The position numbers and the translations under genes were made by a program. A stretch of 64,000 nucleotides of DNA. It comes from Tepidimonas ignava. Its GTDB lineage: Bacteria; Pseudomonadota; Gammaproteobacteria; Burkholderiales; Burkholderiaceae_C. The stretch covers positions 123,924 to 187,923 of the forward strand of contig NZ_SMAH01000005.1 in NCBI RefSeq assembly GCF_004342625.1, written 5' to 3'. How positions within the stretch are numbered: position 1 is the stretch's first letter; each line of letters starts with the position of its first letter. The notes below the pieces were generated by a model, which searched no databases, was not told the DNA's origin, and was given only the letters and a program-made list of their open reading frames with translations. This document shows, one piece after another, positions 26,889-36,367 of the stretch.

Positions 26889-28229
26889 ATGCGAGTGGTG
26901 GTTTTGGGCGCGGGCATCATCGGCACCTGCACCGCGTGGCACCTGCTGCAGCGCGGGCACGAGGTGGTGCTGGTGGATCGCCAGCCCGACGCGGCGCTGG
27001 AGACCAGCTTTGCCAACGCGGCGCAGATTTCGGTCAGCTACTGCGAACCGTGGGCCAACCGGCAAGCGCCGCTGAAGGCGCTGAAGTGGATGTTCGACGC
27101 GCAAGCGCCGCTGCTGTGGCGCCCGCAGCTCGACCCGGCCCAATGGCGCTGGCTGTGGCGGTTTTTGCTGCAGTGCAACGACCGCGCCTTCGAGCGCAAC
27201 GTGGCGCAGTTGGTGGCGCTGGGCGCGTACAGCCACGCCACGCTCAAGCAGATGGTGGCCGACACCGGCATCGAGTACCAGCGCAGCCAGCGCGGCATCG
27301 CGCACGTGTACTCGGACGCGCGCGCGTTCGACGAAGCCGCCACCGCCGCCGAGCTGATGCGCCGCCACGGCGTGCAGCGGCAGGTGGTGGGGCGCGACGA
27401 GCTGCTGCGCATCGAGCCGGCGCTGTCCGCCTACGCCGAGCGCATCGTCGGCGGCACCTACACCCCCAGCGACGAGCATGGCGACGCGCGCGTGTTCACG
27501 CAGGCGCTGGCGCGGCTGTGCGGCCAGCGCGGCGCGCAGCTGCTGTTTGGCCACGCGGTCCAGCGGCTGGAGGTGGCCGGCGGCGAGGTGCAGGGCGTGC
27601 ACCTGCGTTGCTTGGCCACCGGCCAGGCGCGTGCGCTGCGGGCCGATGCCTACGTCGTGGCGTGTGGCTCGTACACCACGCCGCTGCTGGCCACGGTGGG
27701 CGTGCATGTGCCGATTTACCCCGGCAAGGGCTACAGCGCCACGCTGGCGTTGCGCGAGCCGGCGCGCGCGCCGCAGGTCAGCATGATCGACGACGCGCGT
27801 AAGATCGCCATTTCGCGCCTGGGCGACCGGCTGCGGGTGGCCGGCACGATCGAACTCGGCGGCTTTGACCTGCGCCTGGACACGCCGGTGGCGCGCGCGC
27901 GCTGCCACATGCTGCTGCAGCGCATCGAGGAGCTGTTCCCCGGCGTGGCCGACACACGCCCGCCGCAGCAGGGCGGCGAGCCCCAGTTCTGGTGCGGCCT
28001 GCGCCCGGCCACGCCGACCAACATCCCGCTGATCGGGCGGCTGCCGCTGCAGCGGCTGTGGATCAACGCCGGGCACGGCACCCTGGGGTGGACGCACGGT
28101 GCCGGGTCGGGGCGGGCGCTGGCGGAGCTGATCAGTGGCGAGCGCCCGGCGTTGGCGATGCACTTCGTTGGCGTCGACAGCGCGCGCGGTGGCGCGCCCG
28201 CGGTGCGCACGGCTTCGCGCTGGGCGTGA
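26889..28229 (+). CDS. dadA: D-amino acid dehydrogenase
   Basis: FAD-dependent oxidation of D-amino acids to 2-oxo acids, feeding electrons to the respiratory chain; membrane-associated, 446 residues. The N-terminal Rossmann motif VVLGAGIIGTCTAWHLL, the ANAAQISVSYCEPWANRQAP segment typical of DadA, and the C-terminal FAD region FWCGLRPATPTNIPLIG and HGTLGWTHGAGSG are present. Start ATG 26889 with GGGGGAA eight bases upstream. It is divergent from an ArgP-like regulator. An alanine racemase gene in the window (alr, 43.5 kb) could supply D-alanine. Confidence 0.94.
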   Translation: MRVVVLGAGIIGTCTAWHLLQRGHEVVLVDRQPDAALETSFANAAQISVSYCEPWANRQAPLKALKWMFDAQAPLLWRPQLDPAQWRWLWRFLLQCNDRAFERNVAQLVALGAYSHATLKQMVADTGIEYQRSQRGIAHVYSDARAFDEAATAAELMRRHGVQRQVVGRDELLRIEPALSAYAERIVGGTYTPSDEHGDARVFTQALARLCGQRGAQLLFGHAVQRLEVAGGEVQGVHLRCLATGQARALRADAYVVACGSYTTPLLATVGVHVPIYPGKGYSATLALREPARAPQVSMIDDARKIAISRLGDRLRVAGTIELGGFDLRLDTPVARARCHMLLQRIEELFPGVADTRPPQQGGEPQFWCGLRPATPTNIPLIGRLPLQRLWINAGHGTLGWTHGAGSGRALAELISGERPALAMHFVGVDSARGGAPAVRTASRWA

Positions 28230-28303
28230 GCGGCCGCCGAGCTGTGGGGGCTTCGAGCCCGCGCGTCGGGCCCCGGGCCGGCCACGCGGCACAATCACGG
28301 CCC

Positions 28304-28786
28304 ATGTTGCATCCCTCGCCCGAGCGGTTTCGGGCGGCCCTTGGGCGCTTTGCGACGGGGGTGACCATCGTCACCACGCGCGCGGCCGATGGCGCGCCCG
28401 TGGGCCTGACCGTCAATTCGTTCAATTCCGTGTCGCTGCAGCCACCGCTGGTGCTGTGGAGCTTGGATGTGCGCTCGCGCGCGCTGGCGGCGTTCACCCA
28501 CGCCACGCACTGGGCCGTGCACGTGCTGGGCGCGCAGCAGCAGGCGCTGGCCGAGCGCTTTGCCCGCCGCGACGTCGACCGTTGGGCCGGCGTGCCGTGG
28601 ACGCCCAACGCCGAGGGGGTGCCGCTGCTGCCGGGGTGCTGCGCGTACCTGGAGTGCCGCGCGCGCAGCCGCTACCCCGAGGGCGACCACGTGATTTTGG
28701 TGGGCGAGGTGCTGCGTTGCCAGCATGACGACGGGGCCGGCGCCCTGCTGTACCATGGCGGGCGGTTTTTCACCGCCGCCCCATGA
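28304..28786 (+). CDS. Flavin reductase-like (FMN-binding split barrel) protein
   Basis: Protein of 160 residues from the flavin-reductase-like family, which reduces FMN/FAD with NAD(P)H for partner oxygenases. Seen: RAALGRFATGVTIVTT near the N-terminus, GLTVNSFNSVSLQPPLVLW (flavin contact) and the C-terminal LLYHGGRFF. No monooxygenase component is adjacent, so its partner is unknown. Its stop overlaps the next start as ATGA. Confidence 0.9.
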   Translation: MLHPSPERFRAALGRFATGVTIVTTRAADGAPVGLTVNSFNSVSLQPPLVLWSLDVRSRALAAFTHATHWAVHVLGAQQQALAERFARRDVDRWAGVPWTPNAEGVPLLPGCCAYLECRARSRYPEGDHVILVGEVLRCQHDDGAGALLYHGGRFFTAAP

Positions 28787-29694
28787 GCGTGACGACCACC
28801 GCACTGCCCGCGCGCAAAGACCACCTGGACACCTTGGCGGTGACGGTGCTGGTGGCGTGCTGCGCGTTTTGGGGATTGCAGCAAATCCTCATCAAAGTGG
28901 CCGGGCGCGAGATCGCCCCGTTGTGGCAGGCGGCGCTGCGCATGTGGGGCGCGACCACGCTGCTGTGGTGGTGGTGCCGCTGGCGCGGCGTGGCGCTGGG
29001 GCAGCGCGATGGCTCGCTGCGCGGCGGATTGCTGGTGGGCGCGCTGTTTGCCGCGGAGTTCGTGTGCATCTACCTGGGGCTGCAGTACACCCCCGCGTCG
29101 CGCCTGACGGTGTTTTTGTACACCAGCCCGTTTTGGGTGGCGCTGCTGCTGCCGCGCTGGGTGCCCAGCGAACGGCTGCGGCCCGTGCAATGGGTCGGGC
29201 TGTGCGTGGCGTTTGTCGCGGTGGCGCTGGCCTTGGGGGAGGCGTTCGTGCACGGCTCAGCGCCGGGACAGTGGAAGGGCGATGCGCTGGGGCTGGCGGC
29301 GGGCGTCTTTTGGGGTTTGACGACGGTGGCCATTCGCACGACGCGCGTGGCCACGGTCAGCGCGGAAAAGTCGCTCTTTTACCAGCTTGGGGTCACCGCG
29401 CTGGTCACGCCGCTGCTGTCGTGGGCGTTGGGCGAGACGTGGTCGCTGGACTACTCCGCCGTGGCGTGGGGTTCGGTGGCGCTGCAAACGGTCGTGGGCG
29501 CGTTCGCCAGCTACCTGGCCTGGATGTGGATGCTGCGCCACTACCCGGCCACCCGCATGGCCACGTTCACATTTTTGACGCCGCTGTTCGCGCTGGTGTT
29601 TGGGGTCGCGCTGCTGGGCGAACCGTTGACGCCACGCCTGTTGCTGGCGCTGCTGGGGGTGGCCGCCGGCATCGTGCTGGTCAGCCGGCGTTAG
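28783..29694 (+). CDS. EamA/DMT-superfamily transporter
   Basis: Ten-helix inner-membrane metabolite exporter of the drug/metabolite transporter superfamily, 303 residues with two EamA repeats (about 17-147 and 165-301). Repeat-end signatures LQYTPASRLTVFLYTSPFWV and MWMLRHYPATRMATFTFLTP are clear. The substrate is unknown. It starts within the ATGA overlap with the flavin reductase and ends in a four-base tail-to-tail overlap with the HDOD gene. Confidence 0.9.
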   Translation: MSVTTTALPARKDHLDTLAVTVLVACCAFWGLQQILIKVAGREIAPLWQAALRMWGATTLLWWWCRWRGVALGQRDGSLRGGLLVGALFAAEFVCIYLGLQYTPASRLTVFLYTSPFWVALLLPRWVPSERLRPVQWVGLCVAFVAVALALGEAFVHGSAPGQWKGDALGLAAGVFWGLTTVAIRTTRVATVSAEKSLFYQLGVTALVTPLLSWALGETWSLDYSAVAWGSVALQTVVGAFASYLAWMWMLRHYPATRMATFTFLTPLFALVFGVALLGEPLTPRLLLALLGVAAGIVLVSRR

Positions 29695-30560
29695 TCCACC
29701 CGCACCGCGTCCAGCGCCGGGTGCAGCTCGTCGAGCCAGTAATCGACCTCGGCGGCGCCGATGTGCAGGTGCGTCAGACACGCCGCCCCGTGCGCGGCCC
29801 AGTCCTGCGGTTCGGCCACGCCTTCGTGCAGCAGCACCAGCCGGTCGGCGATCAGGGCCATCGCCACCAGATGGCGCACGGTGTCGGAGTAGCGCGCATC
29901 GTCCAGGCAGGTGAAGTCGTGGTGCAGCCGGATCGCCACCGCCACCGCGCTGGGCAGCCGCCAGGCGCGCGCGACGATGGCGCCCACCACCGCGTGGTCG
30001 GTGCGGTGGTTGGCGTTTTCGGTTTGGGTGAAGGTGCGGTCCTTGCGCGCCAGCGCCTCGGCGATGGTGGAGGCGTAGCCGCGCACCGCGCGCAGCAGCA
30101 CCGGCATGCCGACGTGGCAAAACAGCCCAAAGGTGTACGCCAGCCCCACGTCCATGTCGTACAGCTGGCGGCCGATGTGCTCGCACGCGATGGCGCGGCG
30201 TGTCGAGGTCTCCCAAAAGTGCGCCAGCACCGGCGAGTGCACGTGCAAGGCCGAGCGCGTCAAAAAGCCCATCAGCAACTGCACCGCGGGGCGCACGCCC
30301 ATCACGGTGAGCGCCTGCCCCACGGTGGCCACGGGCGTTTGCAGCCCGTACACGGGGCTGTTGGCCTGGCGGATCAGCGCCGCCGCCATGGCCACGTCGG
30401 CGCTGGCGATGGCTTCGAGCACGCCGGGCTCGGGGTCGCCGTGCGCAGTGGCGTCCAGCAGCTGGCGCAGCAGCTGCGGGCAGGGGGGGATGACGATGTC
30501 GCGCACAGGCCCACGGGTGCGGGCGTGGTCGAGTTCGGCTTCGATGGCGGCGTCGCGCAT
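29691..30560 (-). CDS. HDOD domain signalling protein
   Basis: Protein of 289 residues with a HDOD domain (a non-catalytic relative of HD phosphohydrolases). The marks are PCPQLLRQLLDATAHGDPEP, ADVAMAAALIRQANSPVYGL (about 50-69) and a C-terminal helical bundle with RLHHDFTCLDDARYSD. HDOD proteins often act in two-component or c-di-GMP signalling, but no partner is adjacent. The start at 30560 is five bases after the upstream acetoacetate-CoA ligase stop, so the two probably share a transcript. Confidence 0.87.
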   Translation of the reverse strand: MRDAAIEAELDHARTRGPVRDIVIPPCPQLLRQLLDATAHGDPEPGVLEAIASADVAMAAALIRQANSPVYGLQTPVATVGQALTVMGVRPAVQLLMGFLTRSALHVHSPVLAHFWETSTRRAIACEHIGRQLYDMDVGLAYTFGLFCHVGMPVLLRAVRGYASTIAEALARKDRTFTQTENANHRTDHAVVGAIVARAWRLPSAVAVAIRLHHDFTCLDDARYSDTVRHLVAMALIADRLVLLHEGVAEPQDWAAHGAACLTHLHIGAAEVDYWLDELHPALDAVRVD

Positions 30561-30565
30561 GGGCA

Positions 30566-32695
30566 CTATTGTGCCGTTGGTGCTTGACCGGGCGTTGACA
30601 CGGCGGCCGAGGCCGCGGTGTCGCCGGCCGGCAGGTGGCGGCGGGCGTACTCGATGTACCACGCCAGGCACTGGGGGTTGGCCATCGCATCGGGGTTGAC
30701 GACCCGCTCGGGGGGGTGGCCCAGCAGCAGCTTTTTGATCGGCAGCTCCTGCTTTTTGCCGCTGAGCGTGCGCGGAACGTCGGGGGCCTGCTCGATGACG
30801 TCGGGCACGAAGCGCGGCGACAGCCGCGCGCGGATCGCCGCGCGGATGCGCTCACGCAGCGCGTCGTCCAGCGTCAGCCCCGGACGCAGCACGACGAACA
30901 GCGGCATGAAGCTGGCCCGGCCCAGGTATTCGACGTCCACCACCAGGCTATCGAGCACCTCGGGCAGGGCTTCGACGGCGGCGTACAGTTCGCTGGAGCC
31001 CATGCGCAGCCCGTGGCGATTGAGCGTGGCGTCGGAGCGCCCATAGATCACGCAGCCGCCGTCGGGGCGCACCTCCAGCCAGTCGCCATGGCGCCACACG
31101 CCGGGGTAGGTGTCGAAGTAGCTCGACAGGTAGCGCGCGTGTCCGGGGTCGTTCCAAAAGTACAGCGGCATCGACGGAATGGGGCGCGTGCACACAAGCT
31201 CGCCGACCTGGCCCACCAGCGGGCGGCCGTGCTCGTCCCACGCCTCCACCGCGCAGCCCAGCTGCCGGCATTGCATCTGGCCAGGGATCTGCGGCCGTTC
31301 GCGGTGGCCGCCGATGAAGGCGCCGCAAAAATCGGTGCCGCCCGAAATGTTGCACCACCACACCGGGCCGCCGGGGCCGCCCGGCAGCGCGCCGGCCTGC
31401 ACGGGGCGACCCGCCAGCGCGTACACGCGCTCGAACTGCGCGCTGCCCCAGCGTTGCACCTCGGCCGGCAGCGGCGAGCCGGTCGAGCCCAGCGCGCGGA
31501 TGCACGACAGGTCGTGGCCCTGGGCCTGCAGCGCGGCCAGGTCCACCACGGCCTTCATCATGTGGGTGTACAGCGCCGCGCCGGCGCCGAAAAACGTCAC
31601 CCGGTGCCGCGCCGCGAAGCGCCACAGCACGCTCCAGTCCGGCTCGTCCTTGCGGCCACCGGGGCTGCCGTCGTACAGCACGATCGTCGTGCCGCCCAGC
31701 AGCCCCGCCACCTGGGCGTTCCACATCACCCAGCCGGTGGAGCTGTACCAGTGGAAGCGCTCGCCCCACGCGTTGGCGTCGTAGCTCGGGCCGATGTCGT
31801 TGTGCAGCACCTTCAGCGCCAAGGCGGTCAGCACGATGCCACCGTGCCCGTGCACGATCGGCTTGGGCAGCCCCGTGGTGCCGCTGGAGTACACGATCCA
31901 CAGCGGATGGTCGAACGGCACCGGTTCGGGGGCAAAGGCGCGCACCGCGGCGTCGTCGCGGTCGGCCAGGGCGGCGAAGTCGTGCGTGTCCGCCACACGT
32001 TCGGCCGCGTAGGGGGTGCGCAGCGTGATGACATGCTGCAGCGTGGGCAGGCCCGCGCGCAGCTCGCGCACGGTGGCGCTGCGGTCCAGCGGGCGCCCGC
32101 CGTAGTGCACCCCGTCGGCGGCGATCAGCATCTTGGGCTCGATCTGGCGGAATCGGTCCAGCACCGCCGCGGTGCCCATGTCGGGCGCGCACAGGCTCCA
32201 GATCGCCCCCAGGCTGGCGCAGGCCAGCAGCGCCACCACCGCCTCGGGCCGGTTGGGCAGGTACGCCGCCACCCGGTCACCGCGCTGCACCCCCAGCGCG
32301 CGCAGACCCACGGCCAGCGCCGCCACCTGGCGTTGCAGCTCGCGCCAGCCCAGCGTGCGCACGCGGCCCAGCTCGTCCTCGGCGATGATGGCCGGCATGC
32401 CGGCGGCCTCGGCCGGTGCGACGTGCCGCCACACCTGCGCGGCGTAGTTGAGCTGCGCGCCCACGAACCAGCGCACGTGGGGCATCGGCCCACCGTGCAG
32501 CACCGCCTCGATCGGGGTGGGTGAGTCCAGATCGAAGTAGTCCCACACGCTGCGCCAAAAGCCCTCCAGGTCGCTGACCGACCAACGCCACAGCGCGTCG
32601 TAGTCATCGAACGTCAGGCCGCGGTGGGCGCGCAGCCAGCGCTGGTAGCGGCGGATCTGGGGCTCGTACGGGGGGACGCGGGGATGGGCGCTCAT
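30566..32695 (-). CDS. Acetoacetate-CoA ligase (acetoacetyl-CoA synthetase)
   Basis: Activates acetoacetate to acetoacetyl-CoA with ATP, linking ketone bodies and polyhydroxybutyrate turnover to central metabolism; 709 residues, slightly longer than the typical 650. It has the adenylate-forming signature YSSGTTGLPKPIVHGHGG, the HWYSSTGWVMWNAQVAGLL segment characteristic of the acetoacetate ligase subgroup, NISGGTDFCGAF, YGRSDATLNRHGLRMGSSE and the acyl-activating lysine in TLSGKKQELPIKK. The start at 32695 (MSAHPRVPPYEP) fits. The C-terminus carries an Ala/Thr-rich extension of about 20 residues. Confidence 0.92.
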   Translation of the reverse strand: MSAHPRVPPYEPQIRRYQRWLRAHRGLTFDDYDALWRWSVSDLEGFWRSVWDYFDLDSPTPIEAVLHGGPMPHVRWFVGAQLNYAAQVWRHVAPAEAAGMPAIIAEDELGRVRTLGWRELQRQVAALAVGLRALGVQRGDRVAAYLPNRPEAVVALLACASLGAIWSLCAPDMGTAAVLDRFRQIEPKMLIAADGVHYGGRPLDRSATVRELRAGLPTLQHVITLRTPYAAERVADTHDFAALADRDDAAVRAFAPEPVPFDHPLWIVYSSGTTGLPKPIVHGHGGIVLTALALKVLHNDIGPSYDANAWGERFHWYSSTGWVMWNAQVAGLLGGTTIVLYDGSPGGRKDEPDWSVLWRFAARHRVTFFGAGAALYTHMMKAVVDLAALQAQGHDLSCIRALGSTGSPLPAEVQRWGSAQFERVYALAGRPVQAGALPGGPGGPVWWCNISGGTDFCGAFIGGHRERPQIPGQMQCRQLGCAVEAWDEHGRPLVGQVGELVCTRPIPSMPLYFWNDPGHARYLSSYFDTYPGVWRHGDWLEVRPDGGCVIYGRSDATLNRHGLRMGSSELYAAVEALPEVLDSLVVDVEYLGRASFMPLFVVLRPGLTLDDALRERIRAAIRARLSPRFVPDVIEQAPDVPRTLSGKKQELPIKKLLLGHPPERVVNPDAMANPQCLAWYIEYARRHLPAGDTAASAAVSTPGQAPTAQ

Positions 32696-32847
32696 GGGCC
32701 GCAGCTTAGCCAACCCGGGCGGCGGCGCGGCGTCACCTGGGTGTCAACCCTGCGCCGACCCACCCGATGCTGACAGCAGGCTTGCAGCGGGCGGCCCAGT
32801 GCGGGCACAATCGCGCCCATTTGCTACGACGCGAGGAGCGAGAACCG

Positions 32848-34140
32848 ATGTTCCACTGGACCCCCCAATCCGACGCCGTGCTGCGCGACGGTGGCGTCAT
32901 CGCCCCGGACGAGCGGCTGCCGTGGCCGCAGACGGCCTTGCTGGGTGTGCAGCACCTGATTGCGATGTTCGGCGCCACGGTGCTGGCGCCGATCCTGATG
33001 GGGTTCGACCCCAACGTGGCGGTGCTGATGAGCGGCATCGGCACGCTGATCTTTTTTCTGGTCACCGGCGGCAAGGTGCCCAGCTACCTGGGGTCGAGCT
33101 TTGCCTTCATCGGCGTGGTGATCGCCGCCACCGGCTACGCCGGGCCAGGGCCCAACGCCAACATCGGCGTGGCGCTGGGGGGCATCATCGCCTGCGGGGC
33201 GCTGTATTTCGTCATCGGCGCCGTGGTGCAAGCGTTGGGCACCGGTTGGATCGAGCGCCTGATGCCGCCGGTGGTGACCGGTTCGGTGGTGGCGGTCATC
33301 GGCTTGAACCTGGCGCACATCCCGGTCAAAAACATGGCGCCGACGCCCTTCGACGCCTGGATGCAGGCGGTGACCTTTGTGTGCGTGGGGCTGGTGGCGG
33401 TGTTCACGCGCGGCATGGTGCAGCGGCTGCTGATCCTGATGGGGCTGATCGTGGCCAGTGTCGTGTACGCGGTGCTGGCCAACGGCCTGGGGTTGGGCAA
33501 GCCGCTGGACCTGTCGGGCGTGGCGCAGGCGGCGTGGTTTGGCCTGCCGCAGTTCAGCGCCCCGGTGTTCAGCGCGCACGCGATGGTGCTCATCGCCCCG
33601 GTGGCCATCATCCTGGTGGCGGAAAACCTGGGCCACATCAAGGCGGTGACGGCGATGACCGGGCGCGACCTGGACCGCTACATGGGCCGCGCCTTCATGG
33701 GCGACGGCGTGGCCACGATGGTGGCTGGCAGCGTCGGCGGCACCGGGGTGACGACCTACGCCGAAAACATCGGCGTCATGGCGGCCACCAAAATCTACTC
33801 GACGGCGATTTTCGTCGTGGCGGGGCTGATGGCCATCCTGCTGGGCTTCAGCCCCAAGTTCGGCGCGCTCATCCAGGCCATCCCGCTGGCGGTGATGGGC
33901 GGCGTGTCGATCGTGGTGTTCGGGTTGATCGCCGTGGCCGGGGCCAAGATCTGGGTCGACAACCAGGTGGATTTTTCCGACAACAAAAACCTGCTGGTGG
34001 CCGCCATCACGCTGGTGCTGGGCACGGGCGACTTCACGCTGAAGTTCGGCGACTTTGCGCTGGGCGGCATCGGCACCGCGACCTTTGGCGCGATCGCGCT
34101 GTACGCGCTGCTCAACCGCGGCGGTGCGGCGGCGCGCTGA
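32848..34140 (+). CDS. NCS2-family nucleobase permease, UraA/RutG-like
   Basis: Proton-coupled uracil- or xanthine-type importer, inner membrane, 430 residues and about 14 helices. It has the N-terminal LPWPQTALLGVQHLIAMFGA, the substrate-site glutamates in LVAENLGHIKAV and GGTGVTTYAENIGVMA, and PLAVMGGVSIVVFGLIAVAG, all typical of UraA/RutG. Uracil is the best guess. Start ATG 32848 with GAGGAG nine bases upstream. It is divergent from acetoacetate-CoA ligase. Confidence 0.92.
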   Translation: MFHWTPQSDAVLRDGGVIAPDERLPWPQTALLGVQHLIAMFGATVLAPILMGFDPNVAVLMSGIGTLIFFLVTGGKVPSYLGSSFAFIGVVIAATGYAGPGPNANIGVALGGIIACGALYFVIGAVVQALGTGWIERLMPPVVTGSVVAVIGLNLAHIPVKNMAPTPFDAWMQAVTFVCVGLVAVFTRGMVQRLLILMGLIVASVVYAVLANGLGLGKPLDLSGVAQAAWFGLPQFSAPVFSAHAMVLIAPVAIILVAENLGHIKAVTAMTGRDLDRYMGRAFMGDGVATMVAGSVGGTGVTTYAENIGVMAATKIYSTAIFVVAGLMAILLGFSPKFGALIQAIPLAVMGGVSIVVFGLIAVAGAKIWVDNQVDFSDNKNLLVAAITLVLGTGDFTLKFGDFALGGIGTATFGAIALYALLNRGGAAAR

Positions 34141-34215
34141 AGCGTCAAGCGGGCGGGCGCCGCCGTTGGTCGGCTGGCGCCCGCGCGGGCGCGTGGCGCG
34201 CGCTACACTGACCAC

Positions 34216-34515
34216 GTGAACACGGTTGCCAACATCGCCACGTCCGGCATGGCCGCTGCGCAGGCGCGCCTTGACGCGGCGGCGTCCAACATCGCCAACC
34301 TGCCCACCGAAGGCTACCGCCGCGTGCAGGCCCGTGCCGAGGCCGAGCCCAGCGGGGGCGTGCGCACCCGCACCGAGCGGCTGCCCGAGCCAGGCAGCGA
34401 CGTGGCCGCCGACCAGGTCGAGCAGCGCATGGCGGCGGGGGCGTTCGTGGCCAACCTGAAGGTGTTCCAAGCGGCCGACCGCATGCTGGGCCGGCTGCTG
34501 GACACCGACGCCTGA
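34216..34515 (+). CDS. Miniature flagellar rod-like (FlgB/FlgC-type) protein
   Basis: Protein of 99 residues that looks like the two ends of a flagellar rod/hook protein joined without the middle. The N-terminal rod motif is present (GMAAAQARLDAAASNIAN followed by LPTEGYRR), as is a C-terminal rod helix (AAGAFVANLKVFQAADRMLG). FlgB and FlgC are usually about 135 residues. The start is GTG 34216. No flagellar genes are near, so it may be a stand-alone rod-like paralogue rather than a true rod component. Confidence 0.65.
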   Translation: MNTVANIATSGMAAAQARLDAAASNIANLPTEGYRRVQARAEAEPSGGVRTRTERLPEPGSDVAADQVEQRMAAGAFVANLKVFQAADRMLGRLLDTDA

Positions 34516-34678
34516 GGCACCGCCTGCGCCACGCCGCCAAAAACAACGCCGACCACGGGGCCGGCGCTGGGGGTGTTTGTCTCCTCGGAGCCCTCGATGA
34601 CCGGGGCCTGGCCCGGGTCGAGTGTCCCCATTCTAGGGGCGTGGCGCGGGCGTGGGTGTCCGGATTTACCCTGATCGC

Positions 34679-36367
34679 TCAAGTCTGCGCCAGGATCCAG
34701 CGGGCGGCTTTTTCCGCGATCATCAGGGTGGGGCTGTTGGTGTTGCCACTGGTGATCGTTGGCATGATGCCCGCGTCCACCACCCGCAGCCCCGCGATGC
34801 GCCCGCCGCGTCCGTCGCGCACGCGCAGGTGCGGGTCGGTCACGGCCATCGGGTCGCCGTCGGGCCCCATCGCGGTGGTGCCCACCGGGTGAAAGATGGT
34901 GGTGGCGATGTCGCCGGCCAGCCGCGCGAGTTCGTCGTCGGTCTGGTACTGCGGGCCGGGCTTGTACTCGTCGGGCTGGTACGGGGCCAGCGCAGGCTGC
35001 GCGACGATGCGCCGCGTCAGCCGCAGGCTGGCCGCGGCGATGCGGCGGTCGTCCTCGGTGGACAGGTAGTTGGGGGCGATGGCCGGCGCGTCCTCCCAGC
35101 GCGGGGTGCGGATGCGCACCGTGCCGCGGCTGGTCGGGTTGAGGTTGCACACGCTGGCGGTGAAGGCGTCGAAGCGGTGCAGCGGCTCGCCAAACGCATC
35201 CAGGCTGAGCGGCTGGACGTGGTACTCCAGGTTGGGCCAGCGCTGCTGCTCGTCGCTGCGCGTGAAAGCGCCCAACTGGCTGGGCGCCATGCTCATCGGC
35301 CCGCTGCGCGTCAGCAGGTACTGCAGGCCGATGCGCAGCTTGCCCCACGGGCTGTTGGCCAGGGTGTTGAGCGTGGTGGCGCCGCGCACGCGGTACACGG
35401 CGCGGATTTGCAGGTGGTCTTGCAGGTTGGCGCCCACACCGGGCAGGTCGGCCAGGACCGGAATCCCCAGCGGTTGCAGCCACGCCGCCGGCCCCACGCC
35501 CGAGCGCTGCAGGATGGCCGGCGAGCCGATCGCGCCCGCGGCCAGGGTGACTTCGCGTGCCGCGCGCACAACGACGCGTTGCCCGCGCACGACCACGTCG
35601 ACGCCGCAGCAGCGCAGCGGCGCGCCCGGGCCACCCTCGAACACCAACCGCGTCACCTGGGCATCGGTCCACACGGTCAGGTTGGGTCGGCGGCGCACCG
35701 GATGCAAAAACGCCTTGGCGGCGTTCCAGCGCCAACCGGCGCGCTGGTTGACCTCGAAGTAGCCGACGCCTTCGTTGTTGCCGCGGTTGAAGTCGTCGGT
35801 GGCGGGGATGCCCGCCTGCTGCGCGGCTTGCGCAAAGGCGTCCAAAATAGCCCAACGCAGCCGCTGGCGCTCGACGCGCCACTCGCCCGTGCTGCCGTTG
35901 CGGCGGTGCCCGTGCAGCGCGGCCAGCGTCGGGTCATCGTGGGCGTCCAGCCGCCAGTGGTCCTCGTGCGCGACGAAGTCCGGCAGGCACTGCTCCCAGC
36001 GCCAGGCGGGCTCGCCGGTGTGCGCGGCCCAGCCGTCGTAGTCGCGCGCCTGACCGCGCATGTAAATCATGCCGTTGATGCTGGAGCAGCCCCCCAGCAC
36101 CTTGCCGCGCGGGTAACGCAGCCGGCGGCCGTTCAAACCGGCGTCCGGCTCCGTCTGGTACAACCAATCCGTGCGCGGGTTGCCGATGCAGTACAGGTAG
36201 CCGACCGGGATGTGGATCCACACGTAGTCGTCGCGCCCGCCGGCTTCGAGCAGCAGCACGCGCCGCGCCGGGTCGGCGCTGAGGCGGTTGGCCAGCAGGC
36301 AGCCCGCGGTGCCCGCGCCGACGATGATGTGATCGAAGACCGCGGCGTCGGCCATGGCGTCAGGCAT
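34679..36367 (-). CDS. GMC-family FAD oxidoreductase (choline dehydrogenase-like)
   Basis: Alcohol or choline-type dehydrogenase of 562 residues. The N-terminal FAD motif is HIIVGAGTAGCLLANRL. The GMC signatures are PRGKVLGGCSSINGMIYMRG and LAAGAIGSPAILQRSGVGP, and the active-site region is TIFHPVGTTAMGPDG with the C-terminal TSGNTNSPTLMIAEKAA. The closest named enzyme is choline dehydrogenase, but its substrate is not determined; no bet operon is present. Start ATG 36367 overlaps the upstream small gene's stop (TGATG), so the two are translationally coupled. A GTG at 36370 is also possible. Confidence 0.9.
   Translation of the reverse strand: MPDAMADAAVFDHIIVGAGTAGCLLANRLSADPARRVLLLEAGGRDDYVWIHIPVGYLYCIGNPRTDWLYQTEPDAGLNGRRLRYPRGKVLGGCSSINGMIYMRGQARDYDGWAAHTGEPAWRWEQCLPDFVAHEDHWRLDAHDDPTLAALHGHRRNGSTGEWRVERQRLRWAILDAFAQAAQQAGIPATDDFNRGNNEGVGYFEVNQRAGWRWNAAKAFLHPVRRRPNLTVWTDAQVTRLVFEGGPGAPLRCCGVDVVVRGQRVVVRAAREVTLAAGAIGSPAILQRSGVGPAAWLQPLGIPVLADLPGVGANLQDHLQIRAVYRVRGATTLNTLANSPWGKLRIGLQYLLTRSGPMSMAPSQLGAFTRSDEQQRWPNLEYHVQPLSLDAFGEPLHRFDAFTASVCNLNPTSRGTVRIRTPRWEDAPAIAPNYLSTEDDRRIAAASLRLTRRIVAQPALAPYQPDEYKPGPQYQTDDELARLAGDIATTIFHPVGTTAMGPDGDPMAVTDPHLRVRDGRGGRIAGLRVVDAGIMPTITSGNTNSPTLMIAEKAARWILAQT

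Noticed and set aside
34516..34678. Short minus-strand frame between the rod-like and GMC genes
   Set aside because: It runs antisense into the rod-like gene, has no ribosome-binding site and is composed of low-complexity sequence.
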